A stretch of DNA of 64,000 bases, taken from the NCBI RefSeq assembly GCF_030652235.1, contig NZ_JAUSBA010000008.1:1-64000 (forward strand), given 5' to 3'. The translations under genes were made by a program, and so were the position numbers. Positions 8,424-17,780 of this stretch are shown here, piece by piece; the stretch's first letter is position 1, and the number at the start of each line of letters is the position of its first letter. The DNA is from Cypionkella sp. Its GTDB lineage: Bacteria; Pseudomonadota; Alphaproteobacteria; Rhodobacterales; Rhodobacteraceae. The notes beneath the pieces are model-generated. The model searched no databases. It was given only the letters and a program-made list of their open reading frames with translations, and was not told the origin of the DNA.

Positions 8424-9445
8424 ACTCGACCAGCAAACCCCCATCTCAGGACCACAGACTCGTTCAGACGGGAGACACGCGCGTCAGTGCAAAAATAAGC
8501 CGCGAGACGATTAGCACCCTCAGCGTCACCATTCTTTGCCTTGTTCTGCTGTTCAGCGCACGCCTGATCAATCCAGCACTCGGGTCGTGGTCGCAGGTGG
8601 AAACCGTCCTGATCCTTGGCTTCTTTCTGGTGGTCCTGTCTTTCGGTCAAGGGCTCGTGATTTTGACGGGTGGTCTCGATCTGTCCCTGCCAGCGACGAT
8701 CACACTTGGCGGCATTCTCGCGACCAGCTGGATCGGTGCGGGTAATCCCGCCGAGTGGTATCTTTTGCCCGCAGTGCTCGCGGTCTGCGGTCTGGTTGGG
8801 CTGGCCTCTGCCATTGGCGTTATTTGGCTGCGCGTGCCTCCGTTCATCATGACGATGGCAATGTCCATCATCGTGGCTTCGGCGCTGCTGGGTTACACGA
8901 AGGGCACGCCTCGCGGAACGGCACCAGATATGGCCGTCGCGCTCATGAAAGGAGATATTCTTGGTCTCCCGGCACCGATCGTTGTTCTCATCATATTTGT
9001 GATCGTTGGGTGGCTCTTCCAAAGCCGCTCCGTCTATGGGCGCTATCTCTACGCCATTGGCACAAATGTGGAGGCCGCGCGGAATGCTGCCGTTCCTGTG
9101 ACCGCCATGCGCATCTTGCCCTATGTCCTGAGTGCAATCTGCGCCGGATTTGTTGGGATCGCCTTGGTGGGATATTCCAATGGCGCAACCCTGAGGATGG
9201 GCGATGACTATCTTCTTCCGTCCATCGCATCGGTTGTCATCGGAGGATCTTCGATCTTGGGCGGACGCGGCACGTTTCTAGGATCTGTCGGAGGCGCGCT
9301 GTTGCTGACCATTCTGGGAACAATCATCGCGACACTTGGCCTTGAGTTCGGTTTCCGTACGATCATCGAAGGTTCAATCATTCTGATAGCTCTGCTGCTT
9401 TTGCGCGAAGAGCTGTTCCAGAAACTACGCTCCCTGAAGACTTAA
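8420..9445 (+). CDS. Sugar ABC importer permease 2 (RbsC-like)
   Basis: A 341-residue RbsC-family permease starting at the ATG that overlaps the previous stop (MNSTSKPPSQDHRLV). Family motifs include GQGLVILTGGLDLSLPATI (around residue 75), MRILPYVLSAICAGFVG and VVIGGSSILGGRGTFLGSVG. The cytoplasmic N-terminal tail of about 35 polar residues is longer than in permease 1. It should pair with that protein to form the transmembrane pore. The substrate cannot be read from the sequence; the neighbouring catabolic genes suggest a polyol or sugar acid rather than ribose. Confidence 0.9.
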   Translation: MNSTSKPPSQDHRLVQTGDTRVSAKISRETISTLSVTILCLVLLFSARLINPALGSWSQVETVLILGFFLVVLSFGQGLVILTGGLDLSLPATITLGGILATSWIGAGNPAEWYLLPAVLAVCGLVGLASAIGVIWLRVPPFIMTMAMSIIVASALLGYTKGTPRGTAPDMAVALMKGDILGLPAPIVVLIIFVIVGWLFQSRSVYGRYLYAIGTNVEAARNAAVPVTAMRILPYVLSAICAGFVGIALVGYSNGATLRMGDDYLLPSIASVVIGGSSILGGRGTFLGSVGGALLLTILGTIIATLGLEFGFRTIIEGSIILIALLLLREELFQKLRSLKT

Positions 9446-9489
9446 TTCGGGAAGCATTTTCGGTCACAAACCTGGAGGAGGACGACCAA

Positions 9490-10707
9490 ATGAGAAAGAC
9501 AATCTTTAAATCCACAGCTGCCGTACTGGCGCTGAGTGCTGTCGCTGCGGGCCTGCCCGGGCTGGCAAGCGCGCAGGACGGAAAGAAGTTCAAGGTATTC
9601 TTGAGCCTTTCCTATTCTGGCAACGCCTGGCAGTCTGAAGCTGCAAACATCGTGAAGGCACTGGCCCAAACCGCGCCCTATAACGAGATGGTTGAGCTCC
9701 GCGAAGTGATCTCGGGTACGGATCCTCAGGCCCAGATCTCCGCCTACGAAAGCATGATCGATGAAGGCGCAGATGCGATCATCAGCTTTCCGATTTCGTC
9801 CACGGCTCTCAACCGCACCATCAAGCGCGGATGCGACGAAGGCGTTCTGTTCTTCATGTATGATGCGACCGTCACCGAGAGCTGCGCCTATAATGTCAGC
9901 TACCTGTCGTCTGGGTTCGGTGAGAACAGCGCGCAGGCACTAGTGAACGCACTTGAAGGCAAGGGAAAAATTTTCCTGTCGCGCGGCGTTCCTGGCAACT
10001 CGGTTGACCAGCGTCACACGGACGGCGCGATGCACATCTTCAACCAGTACCCCGGCATCGAAGTCGTGGCGGAGTACTATTCCTATTGGGATGACCGTAC
10101 TACGCAGCAGGAAACGGCCAAAGCCTTGACCGCAAATCCCGACGTCGACGGCATCTGGGCGCAGGCCGGCGAGTACGGCGCGATCCAGGCTTTGCTGGAT
10201 GCCGGTGATCGTCTGGTGCCGATGACAGGAGAAAACTCTGCTGGCTTCCGTTTGGCGCTCGCGGATCCCGAGATGCAAGCAAAGGGCCTGACCGGTGTTT
10301 CTGCTGGCTCCCCCCCGGCACAGTCGGGATATGCCTTCAAACTGGCCATGGAAATCCTGACGGGTCAGCGCGAACTGGAGCCGATGAACATCGAGTACCC
10401 GCTTCCCTGGGTTCCTGCGGATGCCGTCAAGGTCTGCGAAGGTGACGTCTATGAGAACGGTTGCAACGTGTTCCCTCCGGAAAAAGTGCCCGCGTCCTTC
10501 GTCTCTGAAGTGCTGAACCCGGTTCTGCTTCCCGAAGTGAACGTCGAGTCGGCCTTGAATGGCACCCCGGTGCCCGGGGCGACGATTCAGCCTCTGCCTG
10601 CTGAAGTGATTGAGGCAGCGAACCTGCCCGGCATCAACTGCGGCAGCTGCGAGGCGCCTGAAGACATCTACAAGCTGACAAAAGTCGAAGCGACAGTTCA
10701 GCCGTGA
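9490..10707 (+). CDS. Periplasmic sugar-binding protein (RbsB-like)
   Basis: A 405-residue solute-binding protein of the Peripla_BP_4 family. It has a classical signal peptide (MRKTIFKSTAAVLALSAVAA, cleavage after LASA-QD near residue 29). The lobes show the usual pattern: KVFLSLSYSGNAWQSEAANI at the start, DEGADAIISFPISSTALNR for ligand contact, and NPDVDGIWAQAGEYGAIQAL. It is longer than RbsB (about 295 residues), with a Cys-containing C-terminal tail (CGSCEAPED) near residue 385. A ribosome binding site (ctggaggagga) precedes the ATG. It captures the substrate for the two permeases; being last of the four, it is followed by a strong hairpin. Confidence 0.9.
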   Translation: MRKTIFKSTAAVLALSAVAAGLPGLASAQDGKKFKVFLSLSYSGNAWQSEAANIVKALAQTAPYNEMVELREVISGTDPQAQISAYESMIDEGADAIISFPISSTALNRTIKRGCDEGVLFFMYDATVTESCAYNVSYLSSGFGENSAQALVNALEGKGKIFLSRGVPGNSVDQRHTDGAMHIFNQYPGIEVVAEYYSYWDDRTTQQETAKALTANPDVDGIWAQAGEYGAIQALLDAGDRLVPMTGENSAGFRLALADPEMQAKGLTGVSAGSPPAQSGYAFKLAMEILTGQRELEPMNIEYPLPWVPADAVKVCEGDVYENGCNVFPPEKVPASFVSEVLNPVLLPEVNVESALNGTPVPGATIQPLPAEVIEAANLPGINCGSCEAPEDIYKLTKVEATVQP

Positions 10708-10718
10708 TGTAAATGGCT

Positions 10719-10747
10719 TGCGCCCGATCCTGTTCAGATCGGGCGCA
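10719..10747. terminator. Hairpin after the importer operon
   Basis: A perfect 11-bp stem (tgcgcccgatc paired with gatcgggcgca) closes a 7-base loop 11 bases after the binding-protein stop. There is no T-run, only a C-run, so it could act as a weak terminator or protect the abundant binding-protein transcript from 3' decay. It separates the importer genes from the LacI-family regulator. Confidence 0.55.
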
Positions 10748-10834
10748 CCCCCCCAAACGTAACGACCTCATAGTGTCTGTACGGAACTGAGCCCTTTAAC
10801 GGTTCGCAAAGAACAGATTGAAAACGGGACCAAA

Positions 10835-11869
10835 ATGCCGAGAGCCAAGGGAAGCAGACTGACAGTGAAGGACCTTGCCCGCGATCTGGGCATGTCCGTC
10901 TCAACTGTCTCGCGCGCCTTCTATCCCGATGCGGCGATCGCAGAAGTGACCAGGCAGACCGTGTTGAAGCGGGCCAGTGAAATAGGGTATCGCCCCAATC
11001 CGTTTGCAAAAAGTCTGATCACCAAGAAGACCCAGATCGTCGGTATGGTCGTCTCGGACCTGACCAACCCCTTTTATCCGGAGGTCATGACCCGGCTAAC
11101 CAGCCTGCTGCAAAAGCAGGGCATGAATGTCATGCTCGCATCGGCTGAGCATCCTGACGGCATTGATGAGGCAGTTGATCTTCTCCTGATGTACCAGCCG
11201 GATCTGATGATTGTTCTGGCAACCAACCTCAAATCTCATGCCCGCGAAAGATGCGAGGCAGCAGGAGCACCCGTCATCTTCTTCAACCGCCTGTCCGCGG
11301 ACGGACTTGGTTTCGGGGTGTCTTGCGACAATATCAAGGGCGGCATGAATGCTGCGAACCATCTGGTCGATCTGGGACATCGAGAGTTGCTCTACGTGTC
11401 GGCCTTTCCAGATGCCTCGACGAATATCGAGCGACGTCAGGGCTTTTGCGACCAGGCCGTGGCGCGCGGTCTGAACCCGCCACAAGTCTATGAGGCCGGT
11501 TGGTTCACATATGAAGCGGGTTACGAGGCTGGGCTGGCTGTGAAGGACCTGCCGCGTCGCCCAGACGGGGTACTGTGTGCCAATGACATTGTCGCCATCG
11601 GCTTCATTGAAGGCGTACAGGAAGGGATCGGTCTGAAGGTCCCTAAGGACATGTCGGTCATTGGATACGATGATATCGCGATGGCGGCTTGGCCATCTCA
11701 CAGGCTGACGACGATTGCTCAGCCTTTGGAAGAGATGATGGACGCGACGGTCCGTTTGGCACGCGACCTTGCATCATCAATTGGACACGAACAACACATC
11801 CTGCATATCCCGCCAGGACCGCTGGTCGAGCGATCCACAGTGGCCGATCGGAGGAAACATCATGACTAA
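10835..11869 (+). CDS. LacI-family transcriptional regulator
   Basis: A 344-residue regulator with an N-terminal LacI helix-turn-helix (TVKDLARDLGMSVSTVSRAF, residues 9-28), a hinge helix region (PNPFAKSLITKKT) and a periplasmic-binding-protein-like effector domain from IVGMVVSDLTNPFYPEVM to the C-terminus. It is the obvious candidate to bind the 27-bp palindrome upstream of the importer at 5797-5823. The gene lies between importer and catabolic genes and its stop overlaps the start of the next gene by 8 bases, so it is co-transcribed with at least part of the catabolic set. Effector unknown; probably the imported sugar or a derivative. Confidence 0.88.
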   Translation: MPRAKGSRLTVKDLARDLGMSVSTVSRAFYPDAAIAEVTRQTVLKRASEIGYRPNPFAKSLITKKTQIVGMVVSDLTNPFYPEVMTRLTSLLQKQGMNVMLASAEHPDGIDEAVDLLLMYQPDLMIVLATNLKSHARERCEAAGAPVIFFNRLSADGLGFGVSCDNIKGGMNAANHLVDLGHRELLYVSAFPDASTNIERRQGFCDQAVARGLNPPQVYEAGWFTYEAGYEAGLAVKDLPRRPDGVLCANDIVAIGFIEGVQEGIGLKVPKDMSVIGYDDIAMAAWPSHRLTTIAQPLEEMMDATVRLARDLASSIGHEQHILHIPPGPLVERSTVADRRKHHD

Positions 11870-12413
11870 TCAGGCACATCTTTTTGAGCGGCTCGCGCAT
11901 ACGCATAAACCAGACTGTGTGCTGTCGCTGGAAGGTCCTCGGCCACAAGCTGTGCCTGCGCCTGACGCATTGGCCGCAACGCTCGGCTCGGACGCGATTG
12001 CCACTTATGCAAGTGCATGTCGTCCCATCTATGAGGATCTCCGCAGGATCATCGGGCAAGTGTCCGGTCTGCTGATCCTCGCTCAGCTGACCACCAGACG
12101 GGACATCCTCGACCTGCCGGAATTGCAGAACTGCGACACCCGCCTGAAGCAGGCACAAGAACGCCTGTCTTTGCTCGCGACGCCGAATGGGACCCTGCAG
12201 CACAGGGCGCAGCTCGAGGCGGCGCTCTCATTTTGCACGGCCGCGATGAAAACCTTCTCGGAGATGCGCGGGCGCGAGGCCTTGGGCCCGGCAATCGATC
12301 TGACAGGCAAGCAGATCAAGAGAGCCTACGTCCATTTGCAGGCTGCCAGCTCTGAAAAAGCCGGGCTGGCGATGGTTGATTTTTCACAGGCATGCTGTTG
12401 CGGCCACGGATGA
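11862..12413 (+). CDS. Uncharacterised helical protein with Cys-rich C-terminus
   Basis: A 183-residue protein starting at MTNQAHLFERL, where ggagga precedes the ATG; the gene overlaps the end of lacI by 8 bases. I do not recognise the family. The sequence is mostly helical, with heptad-like stretches at about residues 50-150 (YEDLRRIIGQVSGLLILAQL and LKQAQERLSLLA) and no signal peptide or membrane segment. The last residues are ACCCGHG, a cluster of three Cys and one His that could bind a metal or be a reactive tail. Its place between lacI and a metal-dependent hydrolase suggests an accessory role in the catabolic pathway, but this is only context. Confidence 0.6.
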   Translation: MTNQAHLFERLAHTHKPDCVLSLEGPRPQAVPAPDALAATLGSDAIATYASACRPIYEDLRRIIGQVSGLLILAQLTTRRDILDLPELQNCDTRLKQAQERLSLLATPNGTLQHRAQLEAALSFCTAAMKTFSEMRGREALGPAIDLTGKQIKRAYVHLQAASSEKAGLAMVDFSQACCCGHG

Positions 12414-12449
12414 GCCGCCAGTCTCGACACACATCTGAAGGAGGAAAAG

Positions 12450-13337
12450 ATGGCTGACTATTCAATCTGGGTTCTCGAATATTGCTATGTCCCCAAGTAT
12501 CACAAAAGCGGCGTCATCTACGGGGCTCACAACCAGGGCTATGTGAAACTTCCCTATTGCTACGTGGTCATCAAAGGGCGTGATCATGTCGCAATGGTGG
12601 ATGTCGGATACAACGACAAGGAGTATGGCAAGACCCTCGGCGATCGTTTCGGTGTCGAAAACTGGCGCGATCCCAAGACGGTTCTGGCCGAGGTCGGTAT
12701 CAAACCTGAGGAGGTCGATACCTGCTTCATCACCCATGCCCACTTTGACCATTTCGGGAATGTCGAGGACTTCCCGAATGCGAAGTTCTACATTCAGGAG
12801 CGCGAGATTTCGAAATGGGTCTGGGCGATGTCCTTGCCTGACCGTATGCGCTGGATGATGGTTGCCGTCGATCCGGGCGACATTGTGCGCGGTGTTGATC
12901 TGGCGCGGGACAAGCGTTTGGTGACTGTTGATGGTGCTATGGAAGATGTCTTACCTGGCATCGACCTGCACGCCGCGCCAGACAGCCACACCTGGGGATC
13001 AATGTGGGTGACGGTGCGCAATGACGGCAAGAAGGCCTCGGACGACACCTGGGTTCTGGCAGGCGATCTGGTTTATCAGTTCGACAACCTGAAAAGCTCT
13101 GGTGCGGTCGTCGATGTGGAGGAAATGTACACTCCCGTCGGTCTCGCGGTCGGCAGCCAGGCAAACCTGATCCTCGCCACCGAAGAGATGATGTCTCAAG
13201 TTGGCTATGAGGCACGTCGGGTCATCCCGATCCACGAAGAGCGGTTGAACGATACCTTCCCGTCGCGCACCTCGAAAGAAGGTTTGCGCGTGACTGAGAT
13301 CTGCCTCGCCGATGGCGAGAAGTCGAAGGTGTCTTGA
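12450..13337 (+). CDS. Metallo-beta-lactamase-fold hydrolase (lactonase-like)
   Basis: A 295-residue protein of the metallo-beta-lactamase superfamily, closest in layout to the AttM/AiiA-type N-acyl homoserine lactonases. The zinc motif HAHFDHFGN (near residue 97) supplies HxHxDH; a later His comes from SHTWGS and the Asp from WVLAGDLVYQ, with a final His in VIPIHEERL. In this setting, between a sugar regulator and sugar dehydrogenases, hydrolysis of a sugar lactone is more likely than quorum quenching, but that is inference. A strong ribosome binding site (aaggagga) precedes the ATG. The stop overlaps the next gene's ATG by one base (TGATG). Confidence 0.82.
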   Translation: MADYSIWVLEYCYVPKYHKSGVIYGAHNQGYVKLPYCYVVIKGRDHVAMVDVGYNDKEYGKTLGDRFGVENWRDPKTVLAEVGIKPEEVDTCFITHAHFDHFGNVEDFPNAKFYIQEREISKWVWAMSLPDRMRWMMVAVDPGDIVRGVDLARDKRLVTVDGAMEDVLPGIDLHAAPDSHTWGSMWVTVRNDGKKASDDTWVLAGDLVYQFDNLKSSGAVVDVEEMYTPVGLAVGSQANLILATEEMMSQVGYEARRVIPIHEERLNDTFPSRTSKEGLRVTEICLADGEKSKVS

Positions 13338-14278
13338 TGTCCGACCGTCGTGACATCGCTGTGGTCGGGGCCGGCCTCGTCGGCTCCGGCTGGGCTTTGG
13401 TCTTTGCGCGGGCGGGATATTCCGTCCGCGTTTACGACCATTCCAATGACATCCGCAACCGTATCTTGCCTTGGGCGAAGGAAAGCCTGTCTGAACTCGA
13501 AAAAACAGGGTTGATCGCAGATCCTCAAACGATCCTGTCAAGGATCACTGTTCATGACAGTTTGGGCAGTGCCGTGGATCAAGTAACCTATGTCCAGGAG
13601 TCGGTTTTTGAGACCGTCACAGCAAAGACGGACGTGAGTTTGGTGCTGGATGCCGTGATCGGGCCTGACACTTTGGTGGGCTCATCCTCATCCGGTATAC
13701 CGGCGTCGCGGTTTACATCAGAGTGCAAAAACCGTGACAGGTTCATGATCGCTCACCCCGTGAACCCGCCGCATCTCGTCCCGGTTGTGGAGGTTGTGCC
13801 TGCTCCATGGACAGATGGGGAGGCCGTCGATCGCGTGATCGAACTGATGCGCGAGATCAAGCAAGTTCCCGTCAGGCTCACGAGAGAGATAGACGGTTTT
13901 GTCCTGAACCGCTTGCAAGGGGTGCTCCTGAACGAGGCTTGGGCACTCTATGAAGAAGGCATTGCCAGCCTGGCCGATATCGATGCGACCATTGCGCATG
14001 GTCTCGGACTGAGATGGTCCTTCATGGGGCCCTTCGAGACCATCGACCTCAATGCACCTGGTGGCATTGAGGATTACGCAGCGCGCCTTCGGGATCTCTA
14101 CGCGGGCATGGTGAGGACGCCTCCACCCGGTGCCTGGTCGGACGACGTCATTCAAAAAGCTGCAGAGGAACGTCGTGCGGCCCTTCCGGCTGATAAATTG
14201 GCCGATCGTCGCGCTTGGCGGGATGCCATTCTCGGTAGGCTTGCGGCCTTCAAGAAATCCGAGCACCTGACGGGCTGA
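13337..14278 (+). CDS. 3-hydroxyacyl-CoA dehydrogenase-type NAD-dependent dehydrogenase
   Basis: A 313-residue soluble oxidoreductase of the 3-hydroxyacyl-CoA dehydrogenase fold. The Rossmann motif is IAVVGAGLVGSGWALVFARA at the N-terminus, the active-site His lies in FMIAHPVNPPHLVPVVEVV (residues 135-155), and GFVLNRLQGVLLNEA begins the helical C-terminal domain. Length and motif style resemble lambda-crystallin/L-gulonate 3-dehydrogenase and L-carnitine dehydrogenase more than fatty-acid FadB proteins. In this cluster it probably oxidises a secondary hydroxyl of a sugar acid. The start is the ATG in TGATG, directly coupled to the hydrolase gene. Confidence 0.82.
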   Translation: MSDRRDIAVVGAGLVGSGWALVFARAGYSVRVYDHSNDIRNRILPWAKESLSELEKTGLIADPQTILSRITVHDSLGSAVDQVTYVQESVFETVTAKTDVSLVLDAVIGPDTLVGSSSSGIPASRFTSECKNRDRFMIAHPVNPPHLVPVVEVVPAPWTDGEAVDRVIELMREIKQVPVRLTREIDGFVLNRLQGVLLNEAWALYEEGIASLADIDATIAHGLGLRWSFMGPFETIDLNAPGGIEDYAARLRDLYAGMVRTPPPGAWSDDVIQKAAEERRAALPADKLADRRAWRDAILGRLAAFKKSEHLTG

Positions 14279-14326
14279 AGGCCTGGTTTTGTGTGCCTCC
14301 TGAAATCAAGTTCGAAAGGAAAAGAC

Positions 14327-15655
14327 ATGTCAGTGACGTATCTGAAACGCGGAAAACCCGACGCCGACCGGGCAGAAGATGATGCAAAAACCCGTTCAAC
14401 CGTAGAGGCGATCCTCAAGGACATCGAAACGCGAGGAGATGTCGCTATTCGAGAGATGTCGGAAAAATTCGACAAATATTCCCCGTCGTCTTTTCGTCTG
14501 AGCCAGCAGGAAATCGATGATCTGATCGGCCAGCTGTCTGAGCGCGAGCTCGCCGACATCAAATTCGCTCAGGAGCAGGTGCGCAAATTTGCACAAGCGC
14601 AGCGCGACACCATGCTGGATCTTGAGATTGAAACGATGCCTGGGGTGATCCTTGGCCACAAGAACATTCCTGTGCAGTCCGTTGGCTGCTATGTGCCCGG
14701 CGGAAAATTCCCGATGGTCGCATCCGCCCACATGTCCGTGGCCACAGCATCGGTAGCCGGTGTGCCGCGGATCATCGCCTGCACGCCTCCCTTTCACGGC
14801 AAGCCCAATGCCGCAGTGATTGCAGCCATTCACTTTGGTGGTGCGCACGAGATCTATGTTCTCGGCGGCATTCAGGCAGTGGGTGCGATGGCCATCGGCA
14901 CAGAGACGATCGAATCGGTCCACATGCTGGTCGGTCCTGGCAACGCCTTTGTCGCGGAAGCCAAGCGCCAGCTCTATGGACGGGTTGGCATTGACCTCTT
15001 CGCGGGGCCGACCGAGACCATGGTCATCGCGGATGACACGGTCGATGCCGAGATCTGTGCCACGGATCTTCTGGGGCAGGCAGAGCATGGCTACAACTCT
15101 CCTGCGGTTCTGGTCACCAATTCGCGCAAACTGGCGGAAGAGACACTGAAGGAAATCGATCGCCTGCTCGAAATTCTTCCCACCGCTGAAACCGCACGGG
15201 TAAGCTGGCAGGACTATGGTGAAGTGATTGTGTGCGACACCTACGAAGAGATGCTGGATGTCGCCAACGACATCGCGTCCGAGCATGTGCAAGTCATGAC
15301 GGACCGTGACGATTGGTTCCTCGAGAAGATGCATTCCTATGGAGCCTTGTTCCTCGGTGCCCGCACAAACGTGTCAAACGGCGACAAAGTCATTGGCACC
15401 AACCACACATTGCCGACCAAGAAGGCTGGTCGGTACACAGGTGGCCTCTGGGTCGGCAAGTTCCTGAAAACCCACAGCTACCAGAAGATCCTCACGGACG
15501 AAGCTGCAACGCTGATCGGCGAATACGGGTCACGGCTCTGCATGTTGGAAGGCTTCGTGGGCCATGCTGAACAGTGCAACGTACGTGTCCGCCGCTATGG
15601 TGGGCTCAATATTCCCTATGGAGAAGCTGCACCTTACCGTGAGGCTGCAGAATGA
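14327..15655 (+). CDS. Histidinol dehydrogenase-family enzyme (HpsN/sulfopropanediol dehydrogenase type)
   Basis: A 442-residue HisD-family dehydrogenase starting at [18 protein letters not shown], after aaggaaaaga. HisD motifs are all present: [48 protein letters not shown] (zinc/NAD region), [15 protein letters not shown] and [17 protein letters not shown]. The N-terminus is unlike true histidine-pathway HisD and strongly resembles the HpsN subgroup that oxidises the terminal alcohol of dihydroxypropanesulfonate. No sulfonate genes (suyAB, slc) are nearby, and a histidine role is unlikely in this operon. I infer a two-step oxidation of a primary hydroxyl in a sugar or sugar acid to the carboxylate. 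Confidence 0.85.
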   Translation: MSVTYLKRGKPDADRAEDDAKTRSTVEAILKDIETRGDVAIREMSEKFDKYSPSSFRLSQQEIDDLIGQLSERELADIKFAQEQVRKFAQAQRDTMLDLEIETMPGVILGHKNIPVQSVGCYVPGGKFPMVASAHMSVATASVAGVPRIIACTPPFHGKPNAAVIAAIHFGGAHEIYVLGGIQAVGAMAIGTETIESVHMLVGPGNAFVAEAKRQLYGRVGIDLFAGPTETMVIADDTVDAEICATDLLGQAEHGYNSPAVLVTNSRKLAEETLKEIDRLLEILPTAETARVSWQDYGEVIVCDTYEEMLDVANDIASEHVQVMTDRDDWFLEKMHSYGALFLGARTNVSNGDKVIGTNHTLPTKKAGRYTGGLWVGKFLKTHSYQKILTDEAATLIGEYGSRLCMLEGFVGHAEQCNVRVRRYGGLNIPYGEAAPYREAAE

Positions 15656-16413
15656 TGACCAAGGCGCCGGAATTCCGTCTTGACGGAAAGAGGGCTTTGG
15701 TCACAGGGGCGGGGCGGGGCATAGGCCTCGCCATTGCTCAAGCCTATGCCGCGCTTGGCGCGGAGGTCACGCTTTGCGCCCGCACTGCCTCTGAGATCGA
15801 AGACGTCGCAGAAGAGTTGCGCAGTGCGGGCCTTAAAGCCGATACTTTGCAGATGGATGTGACCGATGTTGCCGAGTTCGAAGCCGCAATCGCCGCACGT
15901 CCAGCCTTCCATGTCTTTGTGAACAATGCGGGCACAAACCGTCCGAAGCCGCTCTCAGAGGTCACGGAAGACGACTATGATGCCGTGATGGGACTGAACC
16001 TAAAGGCCGCCATTTTTTGCGCGCGCGCCGTCACAAGGCGGATGATCGCAGAAAGGGTCCAGGGTTCCGTCATCAACATGTCGTCTCAAATGGGTCATGT
16101 CGGCGCGGCAAACCGGACGCTGTATTGTGCGTCGAAATGGGCCTTGGAAGGATTTACAAAGGCCTTAGCAGTCGAACTCGGTGCGCATCGCATCCGTGTG
16201 AATACGATTTGCCCCACCTTCATCGAAACGCCGATGACGCAGCCCTTCTTTGAGGACAAGGCGTTCAGAGATATGGTTGTGTCAAAGATCAAATTGGGTC
16301 GACTGGGACGTGTCGAAGATGTCACCGGGGCAGCCGTCTTGTTGGCCTCTGAGGCCTCATCGCTGATGACAGGCAGCGCGCTGATGTTGGATGGTGGGTG
16401 GACGGCCGACTGA
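15652..16413 (+). CDS. SDR-family oxidoreductase
   Basis: A 253-residue classical short-chain dehydrogenase: cofactor motif [24 protein letters not shown] ([11 protein letters not shown]), catalytic Ser in [12 protein letters not shown] and [11 protein letters not shown] as the Tyr-x3-Lys pair; [10 protein letters not shown] closes the protein. The type resembles gluconate 5-dehydrogenases and similar sugar or polyol enzymes. Its start overlaps the HisD-type gene (ATGATGA, start 15652 or 15655), so the two are coupled and probably act on the same substrate. It is the last gene of the rightward catabolic run and converges on the pdxA2-like gene. Confidence 0.87.
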   Translation: MMTKAPEFRLDGKRALVTGAGRGIGLAIAQAYAALGAEVTLCARTASEIEDVAEELRSAGLKADTLQMDVTDVAEFEAAIAARPAFHVFVNNAGTNRPKPLSEVTEDDYDAVMGLNLKAAIFCARAVTRRMIAERVQGSVINMSSQMGHVGAANRTLYCASKWALEGFTKALAVELGAHRIRVNTICPTFIETPMTQPFFEDKAFRDMVVSKIKLGRLGRVEDVTGAAVLLASEASSLMTGSALMLDGGWTAD

Positions 16414-16501
16414 CGGCGCCTGCCTGCAAAGTTCGGATTCGTGAGCAACCTGGGTGAGCGTGTGCAGCAGCTCTTGTCGGGCTACACGGGTACGGACAAC
16501 A

Positions 16502-17536
16502 CTAGGACGTGCTTGCGGGCTGGAGAGTGATCTCCTTGGTCAGATCAAGAGCCATCTCAATGGCCTCCAGCATCGAGTTTGCACTGGCGCAACCTTTGCC
16601 TGCGATGTCGAACGCTGTGCCGTGATCCACGGACGTCCGCACGATCGGTAGACCCAAAGTGACATTCACACCTGACAGTGCCGTCCAGAGGCCTGTGGCG
16701 GGGTCCACCGAGAACCCCAGTAATTTAACCGGGATATGGCCCTGGTCATGGTACATCGCCACGACGGCGTCATAGGCGCCGCCTCGTAACTTGACGAATA
16801 CGGTGTCTCCGGGGATCGGCCCGCTGATATTCCACCCACGGCCCTGCAGATCCGCAATCAACGGGGCGGTCACGTCTATGTCATGCCTGCCGAAGATGCC
16901 CCCTTCGCCAGCATGCGGGTTCAGTGCCGCAACGGCGATACGAGGCTCTTCAATACCCATTTGCTTCAGCGCGTTGCGCGTGAGCTCAATGACCCGCAGG
17001 ATCCGCGCCTTCGTCAAGCGGCGTGGTACGTCTTCCAAGGCAACATGCGTGGTCGCATGCGAGACGCGAAAATCACCATGGGCTAGCATCATCGCGCTGT
17101 CGCGCGCACCCGTCAGCTTGGCGAGAAGCTCGGTATGCCCAGCAAAGTTATATCCAGCAAGGTTCAACGCCTCCTTGTTGAGAGGTGCTGTCACGATGGC
17201 CTGTGCCAAGCCCTTCATCACGAAATCAGTGGCCTTGACCACAGCATCATAGGCCTGGCGCCCACCTTCTGCGGTGACCTCACCAACACGTATGGGCCCT
17301 TGAGGCGCGCAGGTCGGCAGAAATCTCACAGGGGCCTCGTCTGCGTCGACGTCAGGCAGAGGAAAAGACAATCCAGCGTCTTGGGCTGCCGCCTTCAGAA
17401 TGCCAGGATCGCCGACAAGCACCAGTTTCAAGTCCTTGCCCAGCCGGGGTCCAAGCTGGCGCACAGCTTTCATGGTGATTTCTGGACCAATCCCTGCTGG
17501 ATCACCCGTAGAAATCGCAATGGTTGGTGTAATCAC
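16502..17536 (-). CDS. pdxA2: PdxA2-like 4-phosphate dehydrogenase of acid-sugar catabolism
   Basis: A 344-residue PdxA-family metal-dependent dehydrogenase/decarboxylase. Start GTG at 17536 follows agagga; a longer frame to 17572 lacks such a site. Motifs: ISTGDPAGIGPEI, VTAPLNKEALNLAGYNFAGH, TELLAKL, HATTHVALEDVP, NPHAGEGGIFG and YHDQGHIPVKLLG for metal and substrate binding. PdxA2 enzymes, unlike PdxA of vitamin B6 synthesis, pair with DUF1537 kinases to turn D-threonate 4-phosphate or D-erythronate 4-phosphate into dihydroxyacetone phosphate and CO2 (established for that pair). A DUF1537 kinase gene lies divergently 1 kb away, supporting this role. Confidence 0.85.
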   Translation of the reverse strand: MITPTIAISTGDPAGIGPEITMKAVRQLGPRLGKDLKLVLVGDPGILKAAAQDAGLSFPLPDVDADEAPVRFLPTCAPQGPIRVGEVTAEGGRQAYDAVVKATDFVMKGLAQAIVTAPLNKEALNLAGYNFAGHTELLAKLTGARDSAMMLAHGDFRVSHATTHVALEDVPRRLTKARILRVIELTRNALKQMGIEEPRIAVAALNPHAGEGGIFGRHDIDVTAPLIADLQGRGWNISGPIPGDTVFVKLRGGAYDAVVAMYHDQGHIPVKLLGFSVDPATGLWTALSGVNVTLGLPIVRTSVDHGTAFDIAGKGCASANSMLEAIEMALDLTKEITLQPASTS

Positions 17537-17780
17537 GTGTCGTTCCTCTGTCCGGCGCCGCAGACGGCACATTTGCGTGGTTTCATGCGCGCCTCCCGTT
17601 GGGACTCTGAGCCAGCCAGATCAATGGAGAACTTCGCACGAGCTTCCACACAGGTTCACGTCACATGATGTCATAGTCAATCGAATTCATTCAAAATACG
17701 TCAAATCAAATCAATTTGCATTGGCAGCTTGCACAAGCAGATATAGGCTCAGAAGCGATCAAGCGGCGGGGACAGAGATT
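17537..17780. promoter_or_regulatory. Divergent promoter region, pdxA2-like gene / DeoR regulator
   Basis: The 244 bases between the two divergent starts must hold both promoters. The segment 17660-17720 is AT-rich and contains an inverted repeat CAAAT-CA-ATTTG at 17707-17718, preceded by a tandem half-site (tcaaatcaaatca). DeoR-family proteins often bind repeats of short AT-rich half-sites, so this is a candidate operator; I cannot place -35/-10 boxes with confidence. Confidence 0.4.

Noticed and set aside
12450-13337. Quorum-quenching AHL lactonase
   Set aside because: The fold and zinc motif fit, but the gene is embedded in and coupled to a sugar-acid operon, so signal degradation is not the favoured role.
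14327-15655. Histidine biosynthesis hisD
   Set aside because: Family motifs match HisD, but the N-terminus and context are those of the HpsN-like catabolic subgroup, and no his genes are near.
16502-17536. Vitamin B6 biosynthesis pdxA
   Set aside because: The association with a DUF1537 kinase and DeoR regulator marks it as the PdxA2 catabolic type.
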